64,000 nucleotides of DNA from an uncultured Prevotella sp. (GTDB lineage Bacteria > Bacteroidota > Bacteroidia > Bacteroidales > Bacteroidaceae): positions 1-64,000 of the forward strand of contig CAMCLD010000005.1 in assembly GCA_945875635.1 (NCBI GenBank), read 5' to 3'. Position numbers and translations under genes: made by a program. The notes under the pieces are model-generated. The model saw only the letters and a program-made list of their open reading frames with translations, was not told the origin of the DNA and searched no databases. Below are positions 8,160-17,503 of the stretch, piece after piece; the first letter of the stretch is position 1, and each line of letters begins with the position of its first letter.

Positions 8160-8621
8160 ATGAGCATGAATGTAGGAGACAGAATCCCAGACATACTGGG
8201 AATTGACGAGAACGGTCAAGAAGTGAGGGCTTCCGACTTTGCCGGAAAGAAACTTGTTTTGTATTTCTATCCAAAAGACAGCACACCTGGATGTACCAGT
8301 CAGGCTTGCAACCTAAGAGACAACTACGAGGTGCTGGGCGACAAGGGATATGAGGTGCTGGGAGTCAGCGTTCAAGACGGAAAGTCACATAAAAGATTCA
8401 TAGAAAAGAATGCCTTGCCATTCCATCTTATAGCAGATACCGAGCATACCCTTAACGAAGCTTTCGGCACATGGGGAGAGAAAAGCATGTGTGGAAGGAA
8501 ATACATGGGAACATTCAGAACCACCTTCATCATTGATGAGAATGGCATTATTGAAAGAGTAATGGGACCTAAGGAAATAAAAGTAAAGGAACATTCACAG
8601 CAGATTCTTCAAAACCAATAA
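8160..8621 (+). CDS. bcp: Thiol peroxidase of the Bcp/PrxQ type
   Basis: This 153-residue peroxiredoxin reduces hydrogen peroxide and organic hydroperoxides in the cytoplasm with electrons from thioredoxin. The peroxidatic cysteine lies in the family motif FYPKDSTPGCT, with a second cysteine five residues later (CTSQAC), the typical resolving position of the Bcp class. The rest follows the AhpC/TSA fold, with FGTWGEK and RTTFIIDENGII. ATG at 8160 or 8166 can start translation. It is 12 bp upstream of the GH94 gene, so the two may be cotranscribed, although no functional link is obvious. Confidence 0.95.
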   Translation: MSMNVGDRIPDILGIDENGQEVRASDFAGKKLVLYFYPKDSTPGCTSQACNLRDNYEVLGDKGYEVLGVSVQDGKSHKRFIEKNALPFHLIADTEHTLNEAFGTWGEKSMCGRKYMGTFRTTFIIDENGIIERVMGPKEIKVKEHSQQILQNQ

Positions 8622-8633
8622 CACAAGAATAAA

Positions 8634-11075
8634 ATGGAAAACAGAAAATACGGTCATTTCGATGACAAGAACAGGGAATATGTCATAACAGACCCCAAGA
8701 CACCATGGCCATGGATAAACTATCTGGGCAATGAGGATTTTTTCTCACTCATATCCAACACTGCAGGCGGTTACTCCTTCTACAAGGACGCAAAGTTCAG
8801 AAGACTCACAAGATACCGCTACAACAGTGTACCAATGGATAACGGCGGAAGATATTTCTATATCAAAGACGGTGATACTGTATGGAGCCCAGGATGGAAG
8901 CCTGTAAAGACTCCTCTTGACTCATACGAGTGCCGCCACGGAATGAACTACACAAGGATTACAGGAAGCAAGAATGGAGTGACGGCAAGTGTCCTGTTCT
9001 TCGTACCACTGAAGACGTGGGCTGAGGTACAGAAGATGACACTTACCAATAACACAGACAAGGAAAAGAATCTGAAACTGTTTTCTTACGAGGAATGGTG
9101 CCTTTGGAACGCAGCCACAGACATGGAGAATTTCCAACGCAATTTCTCGACAGGAGAGGTGGAAATCGTTGGTTCCACTATTTATCACAAGACTGAATAC
9201 AGAGAGCGCAGAAACCATTATGCTTTCTATACAGTGAACACACCTGTTCAGGGATTTGACACAGACAGGGAGACGTTCGTAGGACTCTACAACGAGACAT
9301 CCTCACCTGTAGCCGTAACGGAAGGTAAGCCTCGCAACAGCCATGCCCACGGATGGAGTCCCATAGCATCTCACTACATTGAAGTTACATTAGCTCCTGG
9401 CGAGAGCCGCGACTTCATATTCCTGTTGGGATATGTAGAGAACGAGCAAGACAAGAAGTTCTCTGCCCCACAAGTTATAAACAAGGAGAAGGCAGAGTGT
9501 CTGATGTCGAAGTTTGACACCACAGAGAAGGTTGATAAGGCTTTTGCAGAGCTAAACTCATATTGGGACAATCTTCTTAGCAAGTTCAATGTCTGCACAG
9601 GTAATGACAAGCTCGACAGAATGGTCAATATATGGAACCAGTATCAGTGTATGGTCACCTTCTGCATGTCACGCTCTGCATCATTCTTCGAGAGCGGCAT
9701 TGGTCGTGGAATGGGATTCCGTGACTCCAACCAGGACCTTGTGGGATTCGTACACCAAATACCGGAAAGAGCAAGGGAGAGAATTATCGACATTGCCTCT
9801 ACACAATTCCCTGATGGAGGTTGCTACCATCAGTACCAGCCTCTTACCAAGCGAGGGAACAACGATATCGGTGGTGGATTCAACGACGACCCATGCTGGC
9901 TGATTTTCGGAACTGTAGCATATATAAAGGAGACTGGTGACTTCTCCATACTTGACGAAGCCGTACCCTTTGACAACCAACCAGGATCAGAGGTTTCACT
10001 GTTTGAGCACCTAAAGGTATCGTTCAACCATGTCGTTGACAATCTTGGACCACACAGGCTGCCTCTAATTGGAAGGGCAGACTGGAACGACTGTCTCAAC
10101 CTCAACTGTTTCTCATGGGATCCCAACGAGAGTTTCCAGACTACAGAGAACAAGAGCGAGGGTACAAAGGCTGAGTCACTGATGATAGCCGGACTATTTG
10201 TAGTAACGGGCAAAGACTATATTGAACTGTGCAGGAAAATTGGCAAGAACGATGAGGCTGACAGGGCTGAGGCATGCGTCAACGACATGATTGAAGCTGT
10301 AAAGAAATACGGATGGGATGGAGAATGGTATCTCCGTGCATACGATTTCTTCGGCAACAAGATTGGTTCCGACGAAAACGAGGAAGGCAAGATATTCATA
10401 GAAAGCCAAGGATGGTGCACAATGGCAGGCATCGGGCTTGAGGACGGCATGGTTGGCAAAGCACTTGACTCTGTGAAAGAGCGTCTGGAGTGCGAGCATG
10501 GCATTGTGCTTAACAATCCTGCCTATACAACCTACCATGTCGAAATGGGAGAAATATCATCCTATCCGGAAGGTTACAAGGAAAATGCAGGAATATTCTG
10601 CCATAACAACCCATGGGTGATTATAGGCGAGACTGTAGCAGGACGAGGCGACGATGCTTGGAATCACTACAAGAAGATTCTTCCATCTTATGTAGAAGAG
10701 AAATACAGTACACTACATAAAGTGGAGCCTTACGTTAACTGCCAGATGGTAGCTGGAAAGGATGCTGCACGTCCAGGAGAAGGCAAGAACTCATGGCTCA
10801 CAGGTACAGCAGCTTGGATGTGGTACACCATAAGCGAGTTCATCCTTGGAATCAAGCCTGACTATGATGGCATACGCATAGACCCTTGCTTGCCATCCAC
10901 AGCCAAGGAATATACAGTAAGACGCAAGTTCCGCGGAGCTGACTATGAGATTCACATCAGCAATCCAGATGGAAATAACAAGGGTGTGAAGAGTGTAACC
11001 GTTGACGGAAACACTTTAGATGGCAATGTCATACCGTTCAGCGAAGGAACCCACAAGGTTGAAGTACTGATGTAA
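8634..11075 (+). CDS. Cellobiose phosphorylase (GH94)
   Basis: This 813-residue glycoside phosphorylase is most like cellobiose phosphorylases. It splits cellobiose with phosphate into glucose-1-phosphate and glucose in the cytoplasm and has no signal peptide. The opening [21 protein letters not shown] is nearly a signature of the cellobiose-specific group, and the catalytic aspartate lies in [11 protein letters not shown] around residue 485. Chitobiose or laminaribiose phosphorylases are the main alternatives but fit less well. It sits just outside the minus-strand mannan locus and would handle cellobiose released from glucomannan, complementing the GH130 enzyme. It follows bcp closely and is convergent with manA. 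Confidence 0.92.
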   Translation: MENRKYGHFDDKNREYVITDPKTPWPWINYLGNEDFFSLISNTAGGYSFYKDAKFRRLTRYRYNSVPMDNGGRYFYIKDGDTVWSPGWKPVKTPLDSYECRHGMNYTRITGSKNGVTASVLFFVPLKTWAEVQKMTLTNNTDKEKNLKLFSYEEWCLWNAATDMENFQRNFSTGEVEIVGSTIYHKTEYRERRNHYAFYTVNTPVQGFDTDRETFVGLYNETSSPVAVTEGKPRNSHAHGWSPIASHYIEVTLAPGESRDFIFLLGYVENEQDKKFSAPQVINKEKAECLMSKFDTTEKVDKAFAELNSYWDNLLSKFNVCTGNDKLDRMVNIWNQYQCMVTFCMSRSASFFESGIGRGMGFRDSNQDLVGFVHQIPERARERIIDIASTQFPDGGCYHQYQPLTKRGNNDIGGGFNDDPCWLIFGTVAYIKETGDFSILDEAVPFDNQPGSEVSLFEHLKVSFNHVVDNLGPHRLPLIGRADWNDCLNLNCFSWDPNESFQTTENKSEGTKAESLMIAGLFVVTGKDYIELCRKIGKNDEADRAEACVNDMIEAVKKYGWDGEWYLRAYDFFGNKIGSDENEEGKIFIESQGWCTMAGIGLEDGMVGKALDSVKERLECEHGIVLNNPAYTTYHVEMGEISSYPEGYKENAGIFCHNNPWVIIGETVAGRGDDAWNHYKKILPSYVEEKYSTLHKVEPYVNCQMVAGKDAARPGEGKNSWLTGTAAWMWYTISEFILGIKPDYDGIRIDPCLPSTAKEYTVRRKFRGADYEIHISNPDGNNKGVKSVTVDGNTLDGNVIPFSEGTHKVEVLM

Positions 11076-11128
11076 CTCATAAAATCTCAGTGACTCTTTC
11101 ATAAAGAGGATGTATTCCCTAAAATGTG

Positions 11129-11214
11129 TCTTTATTTCTGGAGACTTAGATGTCTTTCAGAAATAAAGAATGCAAGAGAAGAAGGTGCGGTCAATCTCAT
11201 GAAAAATATTGACC
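11129..11214. other. Two hairpins after the GH94 gene
   Basis: tctttatttctg (11129-11140) pairs perfectly with cagaaataaaga (11158-11169), with an inner AGAC/GTCT pairing. A second stem, ggtcaat/attgacc, spans 11189-11214. The first probably ends GH94 transcription. Nothing else is recognisable in 11076-11334. Confidence 0.6.
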
Positions 11215-11334
11215 CACCCTCTTTTCATGCTTATACATATCGGTTATTCAGCACAAACCTGTTTCTAATATTCAATTATCATTTAGTATTGAACATTTTC
11301 TCATAGTCTGTCAAGAGTCCATTGTATGCACTGT

Positions 11335-11544
11335 TCATAATAGAAATGGCACCCAATTACTGATATTGAACGGACTTCCGCCCACCTCTGGCCTCACCCA
11401 TGCATACCCATCGCTGAAGTCCTTGACCTCAGCATATTTGAACGGCAGGACAATATGTCCGCTCTCATTGATGAATCCCCACAGGTATCTTACATTGGCA
11501 TTCTCCTGAACCATAGAGGACACAGCCCTCAACCCACATCGCAA
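11335..11544 (-). pseudogene. Fragment of a WG-repeat protein
   Basis: The 69-codon frame contains LWGFINESGHIVLPFKY followed by an acidic stretch and DGYAWV, which is the repeating unit of WG (KWG) repeat proteins. Only about one and a half units survive. It has no ATG start (the frame opens with TTG) and an in-frame stop lies shortly upstream. I read it as a decayed remnant of a longer gene in the gap between GH94 and manA. A tiny real gene cannot be ruled out. Confidence 0.5.
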
Positions 11545-11581
11545 TGGTCGAATTTTATCCTCTATCTTCTGTCATCAATTA

Positions 11582-12541
11582 TCAATGCGTCTCAAGGAAT
11601 CGAACATTACCTGTTACTTTAAGACGTGTCTCAGTAGCAGGTACAAGGATTGTATCACCCGTCTGCAGTGACATGGACTCGCCGTTGCAATCCTCAATGG
11701 TTCCTTCGCCTTTTACACATATAAGTATCACAAAGCTGTCAAGATTAGTATAGTCCAGCTCCACACCATTGTCAACGTCGAATATTGATGTCGTGAAATA
11801 GTCACATTCAACCACCGTCGTGCGTTCGTCCTTTGCAAGAGTATATTCTGTCTTGTAATTATCCAAAACCGTATAGTCAATACACTCAGCAGCCTCTTTG
11901 GTATGAAGTTCACGGTAGTTACCATCCTTGTCCTTACGCTTGAAGTCGTATATCCTGTATGTGACATCGCTGGTCTGCTGTATCTCCGCCACAAAGCATC
12001 CCTTTCCTATAGCATGTATGCGTCCAGCAGGGATGAAAAACACATCACCCTCCTTCACGTCATATTGCGCAAGAGCATCAACAATGGTGTCATTCTCCAC
12101 CATTGCCTTATACTGGTCGGAAGTAATCTGCTTCTTGAGTCCATTGTACAGTTTAGCGTCTGCATCAGAATCAAGAGCGTACCACATCTCTGTCTTGCCT
12201 CTTGTCTTTCCTTGGCGCACTGCCGTCTCATCATTGGGATGTACCTGTATGGACAAATCCTTGCGCGCATCAATGAACTTTATCAGCAGAGGGAACTCGT
12301 TGCCATACTTCTCATAGACAGCTTTTCCTACAAGCTTGTCCTTCTGCTCAGCCACGAGGCTATCGAGTCTCATACCCTTGAACTCTCCTTCGGCAACGAC
12401 CGTCTCATTACCCTTTACTCCAGATATCTCCCAACTCTCACCGACATTTTCCAAATTGTCGCTAAGATGTTTAAAAGGTATTATCCTGTCACCGCCCCAC
12501 AAAGTCTGCTTGAGCAATGGCTCGAATTTCAATAGTTGCAT
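11582..12541 (-). CDS. manA: Mannose-6-phosphate isomerase, class I
   Basis: ManA interconverts mannose-6-phosphate and fructose-6-phosphate in the cytoplasm, passing mannose into glycolysis. The 319 residues show the zinc-site motif QVHPNDE (around residue 100), the substrate-lid sequence IPAGRIHAIG (around 172), and the C-terminal cupin ending in ILVPATETRLKV. The short form of about 320 residues is usual in Bacteroidetes and Firmicutes. It starts three bases after the AraC regulator stop codon, so it is the last gene of the minus-strand mannan operon. Its role there is to use mannose and, after a phosphomannomutase step not encoded here, the mannose-1-phosphate made by GH130. Confidence 0.95.
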   Translation of the reverse strand: MQLLKFEPLLKQTLWGGDRIIPFKHLSDNLENVGESWEISGVKGNETVVAEGEFKGMRLDSLVAEQKDKLVGKAVYEKYGNEFPLLIKFIDARKDLSIQVHPNDETAVRQGKTRGKTEMWYALDSDADAKLYNGLKKQITSDQYKAMVENDTIVDALAQYDVKEGDVFFIPAGRIHAIGKGCFVAEIQQTSDVTYRIYDFKRKDKDGNYRELHTKEAAECIDYTVLDNYKTEYTLAKDERTTVVECDYFTTSIFDVDNGVELDYTNLDSFVILICVKGEGTIEDCNGESMSLQTGDTILVPATETRLKVTGNVRFLETH

Positions 12542-12544
12542 TTG

Positions 12545-13411
12545 TCAAACAATAATCTTTATTTTTTTATAATTCTCACGGAACTCACTTGGTGAGCATC
12601 CTTTCTTTCTCTTGAAGATGCGATTGAAATTACTTAGATTGTTATATCCACAGTTGAATCCCACCTCGGCAATAGTATCATTGGTATCAAGCAACAGTCT
12701 TGTGGCAAACCCCATACGTATATCAATAATATAGTCGCTCAGCGTGCGCCCAGTATGAAGCTTGAAGAATCGACTGAATGCACTGGGACTCATATTGGCA
12801 AGGTCTGCCAATGTGGCGAGTTTCAACTCATACATATAGTTTTCATTGATATAGTTCTTCACCTTCAGAATCCGCCTGCTGTCATCTTCAATTGTCACTT
12901 TGGCATAACTTGTTGTGGCAAGTGCCCTCGCTCCTTCCGAGCGTGACAGAATGTTCAGTATGTCGAGGAACTGCATGAGCGCTTCGAAACCATCTGTTAT
13001 GGAACTCATACGATCCAGTTTCTCATACACCTTCACAATGGTTGCAAGAGGGAAACAGAGTCCCTTGCGTGCCTCATTGAGCATATGCCGGATATTGGAG
13101 AAAGGGTTCTTTTCGAAAAAGTCATCATCACCAAGTCCGAACTTGAACTGTATTGTTATCTCACGAACATTCTGCGACACACACTTATGCTGCTCCCAGA
13201 CATGCTCAAGGTCTGGACTGGTTATAAGCACAAGGTCATAGTCTCCTATAACTTCTGAACTATCACCCACTATTCTCCTCACTCCGTTGGCATTCTCCAC
13301 GAAGTTCAGCTCATAAGCATCATGGTTATGTATGGGATAGGCAAACTCTTTCTTCCTACGGTCTGCAATGTACAGAGCATCCTTACCCATAAGTGGCGTT
13401 ATCTCGTGCAT
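12545..13411 (-). CDS. AraC-family transcriptional regulator of the mannan operon
   Basis: The 288-residue protein has an N-terminal cupin-type sensing domain (HNHDAYELNFV near residue 28) and a C-terminal double helix-turn-helix of the AraC/XylS type (about residues 185-285), with FNCGYNNLSNFNRIFKRKKGCSPSEFR as the second helix-turn-helix. It should bind a sugar and activate transcription. It lies between the 2-epimerase (13 bp upstream) and manA (3 bp downstream), so it is produced with the operon and most likely controls it. The shared promoter boxes upstream of the CE7 gene and of the 30064 gene are candidate binding sites (inference). Confidence 0.92.
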   Translation of the reverse strand: MHEITPLMGKDALYIADRRKKEFAYPIHNHDAYELNFVENANGVRRIVGDSSEVIGDYDLVLITSPDLEHVWEQHKCVSQNVREITIQFKFGLGDDDFFEKNPFSNIRHMLNEARKGLCFPLATIVKVYEKLDRMSSITDGFEALMQFLDILNILSRSEGARALATTSYAKVTIEDDSRRILKVKNYINENYMYELKLATLADLANMSPSAFSRFFKLHTGRTLSDYIIDIRMGFATRLLLDTNDTIAEVGFNCGYNNLSNFNRIFKRKKGCSPSEFRENYKKIKIIV

Positions 13412-13424
13412 AGCTATGTTTCAA

Positions 13425-14627
13425 TCAGTCTATATTTCTCTCAATAATCTCAAGGCACATACGGCCATTATGGTATGGACATTTCCAGAATCCTGCCTTA
13501 TCGTCCACTACATTTAGAGTGCCATCGGCATGCCTGCTCCAGAACCATTCCCCACCTTCGTAGTCTATGAGATTGTCCTTGATATACTCCCAGCAATGCA
13601 GGGACTTATCGAGTGCTTCGTTATCGTTGAAATACTGGTATATGTTCATGAAACCAACCACGGACTCAGCCTGTACCCACCAGTGAAGGTCATCGTCCTT
13701 TGTACCTTTGTCAAGATTAGCCTCATGTATCATGGAGCCATCTGGATTCAGTCCTTTCTCCGATGCCTTTGCTACGAGTCTCACTATAGGCTCAACTTTT
13801 GCAAGCACCTCACTGTCTCCCAACACGAGAGCAGCCTCATGCATTAGCCACGAGCACTCTATGTCATGTCCGTAACTCTCCAAATGTCCTGCGCCCCTCG
13901 TCCAATCGTTCTCGAAGAACAGGTCAAGATGGTGTGTCTCCGGGTTCAGAATCCTGTCTGTGAATATGTGTATAAGATTCCGCAAAGCTTTCTCAAGCCG
14001 TTCATCTTTCCATACACGGAACAGGTTGGTATATGGTTCAATGATATGCAGGTGGGTATTCTGCGACTTAGGATAATTGGCATCGAGTTCGGAAAGCCGC
14101 ATATCCTCTATTTCCCCCCACTCTCTTGTACAGGCTTCTATATATCCATTGTTTACCTTATCGAAAGAATGTTTCTCAATACAATCAAACAGGCGAATGG
14201 CATACAGCAGGGCTTCTTCGTCACCTGTTGCCCTTACATACTCGCTCAGTCCATATATCATGAAGCCGATGGCATAGAACTGTTTCTTTGTATCCTTAGG
14301 ATTGCCATGGCAGTCGAGCGACCAGTAAGTGCCGCCAAATTCCTTGTCATAGAAATGGGCGAGAATATAGTCCTTGGCCCTTGTTGCCATTTCGAGGTAT
14401 TCTGGTTTGCCAAGCACACGGTATGCCGCAGAGAAAGTCCACAGGATACGTGCATTGAGTATGCCGCCCTTTTCTGCATCGGCATGAAGGTTGCCGTGAC
14501 CGTCGATGCGGCCATAGAAGCCGCCATTCTCGCGGTCAACCATCTTTTCTATCCAGAAGGGCAGGATGTTGCCCGTGAGAACATCCTGCATCTCCTTCTT
14601 GAATTTCACAATTTTATCTTTATCCAT
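13425..14627 (-). CDS. Mannobiose/cellobiose 2-epimerase (AGE family)
   Basis: This 400-residue (alpha/alpha)6-barrel enzyme converts the reducing-end sugar of a beta-1,4-disaccharide, here most likely mannobiose to mannosyl-glucose. Family histidines are visible at H192/H194 (NTHLHIIEP), H254 (YGHDIECSW) and near the C-terminus (CPYHNGRMCLE), with tryptophan-rich segments lining the pocket. The length and the paired neighbours (a GPH symporter upstream and a GH130 mannosylglucose phosphorylase further upstream) match the Bacteroides fragilis mannan pathway, in which the epimerase feeds the phosphorylase. No signal peptide, so it is cytoplasmic. N-acylglucosamine 2-epimerase is the main alternative annotation but fits the context less well. 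Confidence 0.93.
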   Translation of the reverse strand: MDKDKIVKFKKEMQDVLTGNILPFWIEKMVDRENGGFYGRIDGHGNLHADAEKGGILNARILWTFSAAYRVLGKPEYLEMATRAKDYILAHFYDKEFGGTYWSLDCHGNPKDTKKQFYAIGFMIYGLSEYVRATGDEEALLYAIRLFDCIEKHSFDKVNNGYIEACTREWGEIEDMRLSELDANYPKSQNTHLHIIEPYTNLFRVWKDERLEKALRNLIHIFTDRILNPETHHLDLFFENDWTRGAGHLESYGHDIECSWLMHEAALVLGDSEVLAKVEPIVRLVAKASEKGLNPDGSMIHEANLDKGTKDDDLHWWVQAESVVGFMNIYQYFNDNEALDKSLHCWEYIKDNLIDYEGGEWFWSRHADGTLNVVDDKAGFWKCPYHNGRMCLEIIERNID

Positions 14628-14647
14628 TTTATTTATTCTTATTTTCT

Positions 14648-14723
14648 ACACAGAGGCACAGAGTTTTTCTCTGTTCCTTTAAACAACTTAATGTTTTTAT
14701 CTCTGGCCTCTGTGGCTCTGTGT
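14648..14723. repeat. Intercistronic palindrome ACACAGAGGCACAGAG
   Basis: acacagaggcacagag (14648-14663) and ctctgtggctctgtgt (14708-14723) are inverted copies matching at 15 of 16 bases around a 44-base centre. It lies between the symporter and epimerase genes and would fold in the operon mRNA. It is unrelated in sequence to the GTTGACAAGT family. Confidence 0.75.
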
Positions 14724-14739
14724 AAAAAAAATAACTCAG

Positions 14740-16083
14740 TTACTTCTTTATCGGATATTTCAATACCAGCAGCACAATGATAACCGCTATCACTGCGGGG
14801 AACAGCGAGAAGAGCGACCATATCATCGAGAGAACCGAATCGGTGATAGATGCCGGATCGACAATCGTGTTGCCCATATCGTCGGTTGTCATACTTGCTC
14901 CTGCAATGCCAAGGAACAATGCGACAAGCGAACCGGAGATGGCTGTACCGAACTTCTGCGACATCGTTCCTGAAGAGAAGATTAGTCCTGTTGAGGAGCT
15001 TCCGTTCTTCTCTGTGGCATAGTCAGCCACGTCGGCATACATCGACCACAGCAGTGGAGAATAGAGTCCGATGCCCACGGATGTAAGTACCACCAATGCC
15101 ACCATCACCCATATATATGCCGGATCCATGGGCACAAAGAAGAAGGCCACAGAGAACACGGCGCATATAACTGCGGATATGATGAAAGCCTTGCTCTTGG
15201 AACCTACTTTCTCAGTAAACTTCGGTGAAACACCACCGAAAATCATACAAGTAAGCTCGCCAAAGGTCATAAAAACGGTGTAGTTGATAATCAGTCCGCT
15301 GATGGTTATCTCGCCACCAAGACAGTAAGTGAGCATATATCCCGCAACGGCATAGCGGAAACCGTTGAAGAAGTTTGTACACACTCCTATCAGGGTGAGA
15401 TAAATCCATGGCTTGTTCTTAACAAGGTCGGCAAACTGCTTGAACGAGAATTTCTCAGCACGCACCGGCTTCAGACGCTCCTTGGTGAGAAGTCCGCAGG
15501 CAAGTGTCATAACAGCGGCAATGATACCGAATGCGGCACCGAGCACTGCATACTGGTGAGACTCACTGCCTCCCACCATCTTCTGAAGATATGGGAAGGA
15601 AAGCAAGGTGGCGAATCCCATGGCGTAGGCACCAACCATACGGAACGACGAGAACTGGTTCTTCTCGTTGTCATCCTCAGTCATCACTCCCAGGAGTGAG
15701 CCATAAGGCACGTTAACCATAGTATATACTGCCATCATCAGCAGATAGAGTGTATAGGCATAGATGCGCTTGCCCTCGTAGGCGAAGTCTGGAGTATAAA
15801 GCAGCATTGCGAAGATTAGTCCGAAGGGAACTGCTCCGAAGATGAGCCAAGGGCGGTAAGTGCCCCAGCGCGACTGTGTGCGGTCGGCCAAACTACCCAT
15901 AAGGGGGTCGGTGAACACGTCGAACAGACGTGCTATTAGCATAAGTGTGGCTGTGTCGGCGAATGTCAGTCCGAACACATTAGTGAAGAATAGCGGGAAG
16001 GCTATCGACATTATTTTCCATGTGATACCTCCAGCGGCTGCATCACCAAGGGCATATCCAATTTTTTCTTTTAAGTTTGACAT
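14740..16083 (-). CDS. GPH-family glycoside:cation symporter
   Basis: The 447-residue inner-membrane protein belongs to the glycoside-pentoside-hexuronide:cation symporters (MelB type). It opens with KEKIGYALGDAAAGGITWK and carries RLFDVFTDPLMGSLADRTQSRWG, the family's conserved loop after helix 2, then about twelve membrane helices. It should bring mannobiose or other short manno-oligosaccharides from the periplasm into the cytoplasm, where the epimerase and GH130 act. It sits between those two genes on the same strand. The spacers on both sides carry palindromic repeats (143 bp upstream, 112 bp downstream), which may tune the relative mRNA levels. Confidence 0.93.
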   Translation of the reverse strand: MSNLKEKIGYALGDAAAGGITWKIMSIAFPLFFTNVFGLTFADTATLMLIARLFDVFTDPLMGSLADRTQSRWGTYRPWLIFGAVPFGLIFAMLLYTPDFAYEGKRIYAYTLYLLMMAVYTMVNVPYGSLLGVMTEDDNEKNQFSSFRMVGAYAMGFATLLSFPYLQKMVGGSESHQYAVLGAAFGIIAAVMTLACGLLTKERLKPVRAEKFSFKQFADLVKNKPWIYLTLIGVCTNFFNGFRYAVAGYMLTYCLGGEITISGLIINYTVFMTFGELTCMIFGGVSPKFTEKVGSKSKAFIISAVICAVFSVAFFFVPMDPAYIWVMVALVVLTSVGIGLYSPLLWSMYADVADYATEKNGSSSTGLIFSSGTMSQKFGTAISGSLVALFLGIAGASMTTDDMGNTIVDPASITDSVLSMIWSLFSLFPAVIAVIIVLLVLKYPIKK

Positions 16084-16094
16084 ATTGTTTTTTT

Positions 16095-16223
16095 GTTAAC
16101 AAGTTAACGAGTTGACAAGCTGACAAGTTAATGGGCTGTTGAGTTAACGAGTTGACAAGTTGACGAGTTATTACTGCTTACGCAAATAACTTGTTTACTT
16201 GTCAACTTGTTCACTCGTCAACT
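16095..16223. repeat. GTTGACAAGT palindromic repeat, copy B
   Basis: Repeated words gttaacaagttaacgagttgacaag occupy the left arm, and ataacttgtttacttgtcaac with cactcgtcaact the right arm, so the whole spacer can fold into a long imperfect hairpin. It fills the gap between the GH130 and symporter genes and is the longest of the four copies. Confidence 0.8.
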
Positions 16224-16226
16224 GAA

Positions 16227-17390
16227 TTAATTATTCCTGTTTTTTGCTATAAGTTTCTTAATTGTCTCAACACTCTTGGCTGTGTATAAGCCGTCTTCAG
16301 GAGTGTTCATGCAGTAGTCAACGAGTCTGTCGATGGTAGATGTTGCCACATGCATTCTCGTGTCGCTGCTTGCGTAATAGATGAACACCTTGCCGTCATC
16401 ATCGCATATCCATCCATTGGCGAATGCCACGTTCATCACATCACCTATGTATTCCTCGCCCTGAGGCACAAGGAAGTAACCACCTGGCTGTGCTATTACC
16501 TTGGTGGGGTCTTCAAGAGATGTCATATACATATAAAGGACATAGCGCAGTCCGGAAGCACACCCGCGAACGCCATGTGCCAGATGCAGCCATCCACGGT
16601 CTGTCTTGATAGGATGAGGACCTTCTCCGTTCTTCACCTCCATTATGGTATGGTAATGGCGTGCGTTGATAATCTTCTCTTCCTTCACTTCTGCGTGTGT
16701 AATGTCATCAACAAGTGCCCAGCCAATACCTCCACCAGAACCGGCATCAATGAATCCATCCTGTGGACGTGTGTAAAGCGCATACTTTCCGTCAACGAAT
16801 TCAGGATGCAGCACAACATTGCGCTGTTGGCTCTTTGACTTGAGGTCAGGAAGGCGTTCCCATGTCTTTAAGTCCTTTGTGCGGACGATACCTGCCGTTG
16901 CAGTAGCTGCACTTAAGTCTCCCGGCTGTGAGTCATCGTGACGCTCAGCACAGAACACGCCATATATCCATCCGTCTTCATGGGCTGTGAGTCGCATGTC
17001 ATAGACATTGGTGGCGGGAACTACATCCTCCGGCAATGTCACAGGCTCATCCCAGAAACGGAAGTTGTCTATTCCGTTAGGACTTTCTGCCACTGCGAAG
17101 AAACTCTTGCGGTCTGCACCCTCCACTCTCACGACAAGCAGATACTTGCCGTTCCACTTTATAGCACCAGAGTTGAGTGTAGCGTTCATCATGATGCGCT
17201 GCATCAGATATGGGTTGTCTTTCTCATTGAAATCATAGCGCCACTCCAATGGCGTGTGCTCTGCTGTAAGAATAGGATACTTGTAGCGGGTATATATGCC
17301 GTTGCCCCACTCTTCTGCTACGTTCTTTCTGGTCAGGAGTTCCTCGTGATGTGCTCTTAGAGCCTCAACCTTCTTTTGAAAATCTGTCAT
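16227..17390 (-). CDS. 4-O-beta-D-mannosyl-D-glucose phosphorylase (GH130_1)
   Basis: This cytoplasmic enzyme cleaves mannosyl-beta-1,4-glucose with phosphate to alpha-mannose-1-phosphate and glucose. The 387 residues follow the Bacteroides fragilis enzyme closely. The catalytic aspartate falls at D131 within [14 protein letters not shown], the same number as in that enzyme, and [18 protein letters not shown] and GEGPHPIKT segments are present. No signal peptide. It is in the operon with the 2-epimerase that makes its substrate and with the tandem GH26 gene upstream (113-bp gap). Mannooligosaccharide phosphorylases of GH130_2 are an alternative, but the overall sequence favours subfamily 1. 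Confidence 0.95.
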   Translation of the reverse strand: MTDFQKKVEALRAHHEELLTRKNVAEEWGNGIYTRYKYPILTAEHTPLEWRYDFNEKDNPYLMQRIMMNATLNSGAIKWNGKYLLVVRVEGADRKSFFAVAESPNGIDNFRFWDEPVTLPEDVVPATNVYDMRLTAHEDGWIYGVFCAERHDDSQPGDLSAATATAGIVRTKDLKTWERLPDLKSKSQQRNVVLHPEFVDGKYALYTRPQDGFIDAGSGGGIGWALVDDITHAEVKEEKIINARHYHTIMEVKNGEGPHPIKTDRGWLHLAHGVRGCASGLRYVLYMYMTSLEDPTKVIAQPGGYFLVPQGEEYIGDVMNVAFANGWICDDDGKVFIYYASSDTRMHVATSTIDRLVDYCMNTPEDGLYTAKSVETIKKLIAKNRNN

Positions 17391-17503
17391 ACCTGTTAGT
17401 GTTTCTACTGTTTATATATTATTGTATTGTTTGTTCTTCCGACAATGTCCGCAACAGTACAGGCTGTAATGGCAAGCCTGCAATATTGCTGTGCCTGATG
17501 ATT

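Noticed and set aside
11903-12535. A 210-codon plus-strand frame opposite manA
   Set aside because: It is the antisense shadow of manA and shows no independent features.
13866-14780. A 304-codon plus-strand frame opposite the 2-epimerase
   Set aside because: It is an antisense shadow: the minus-strand epimerase has family motifs and catalytic histidines, this frame has none.
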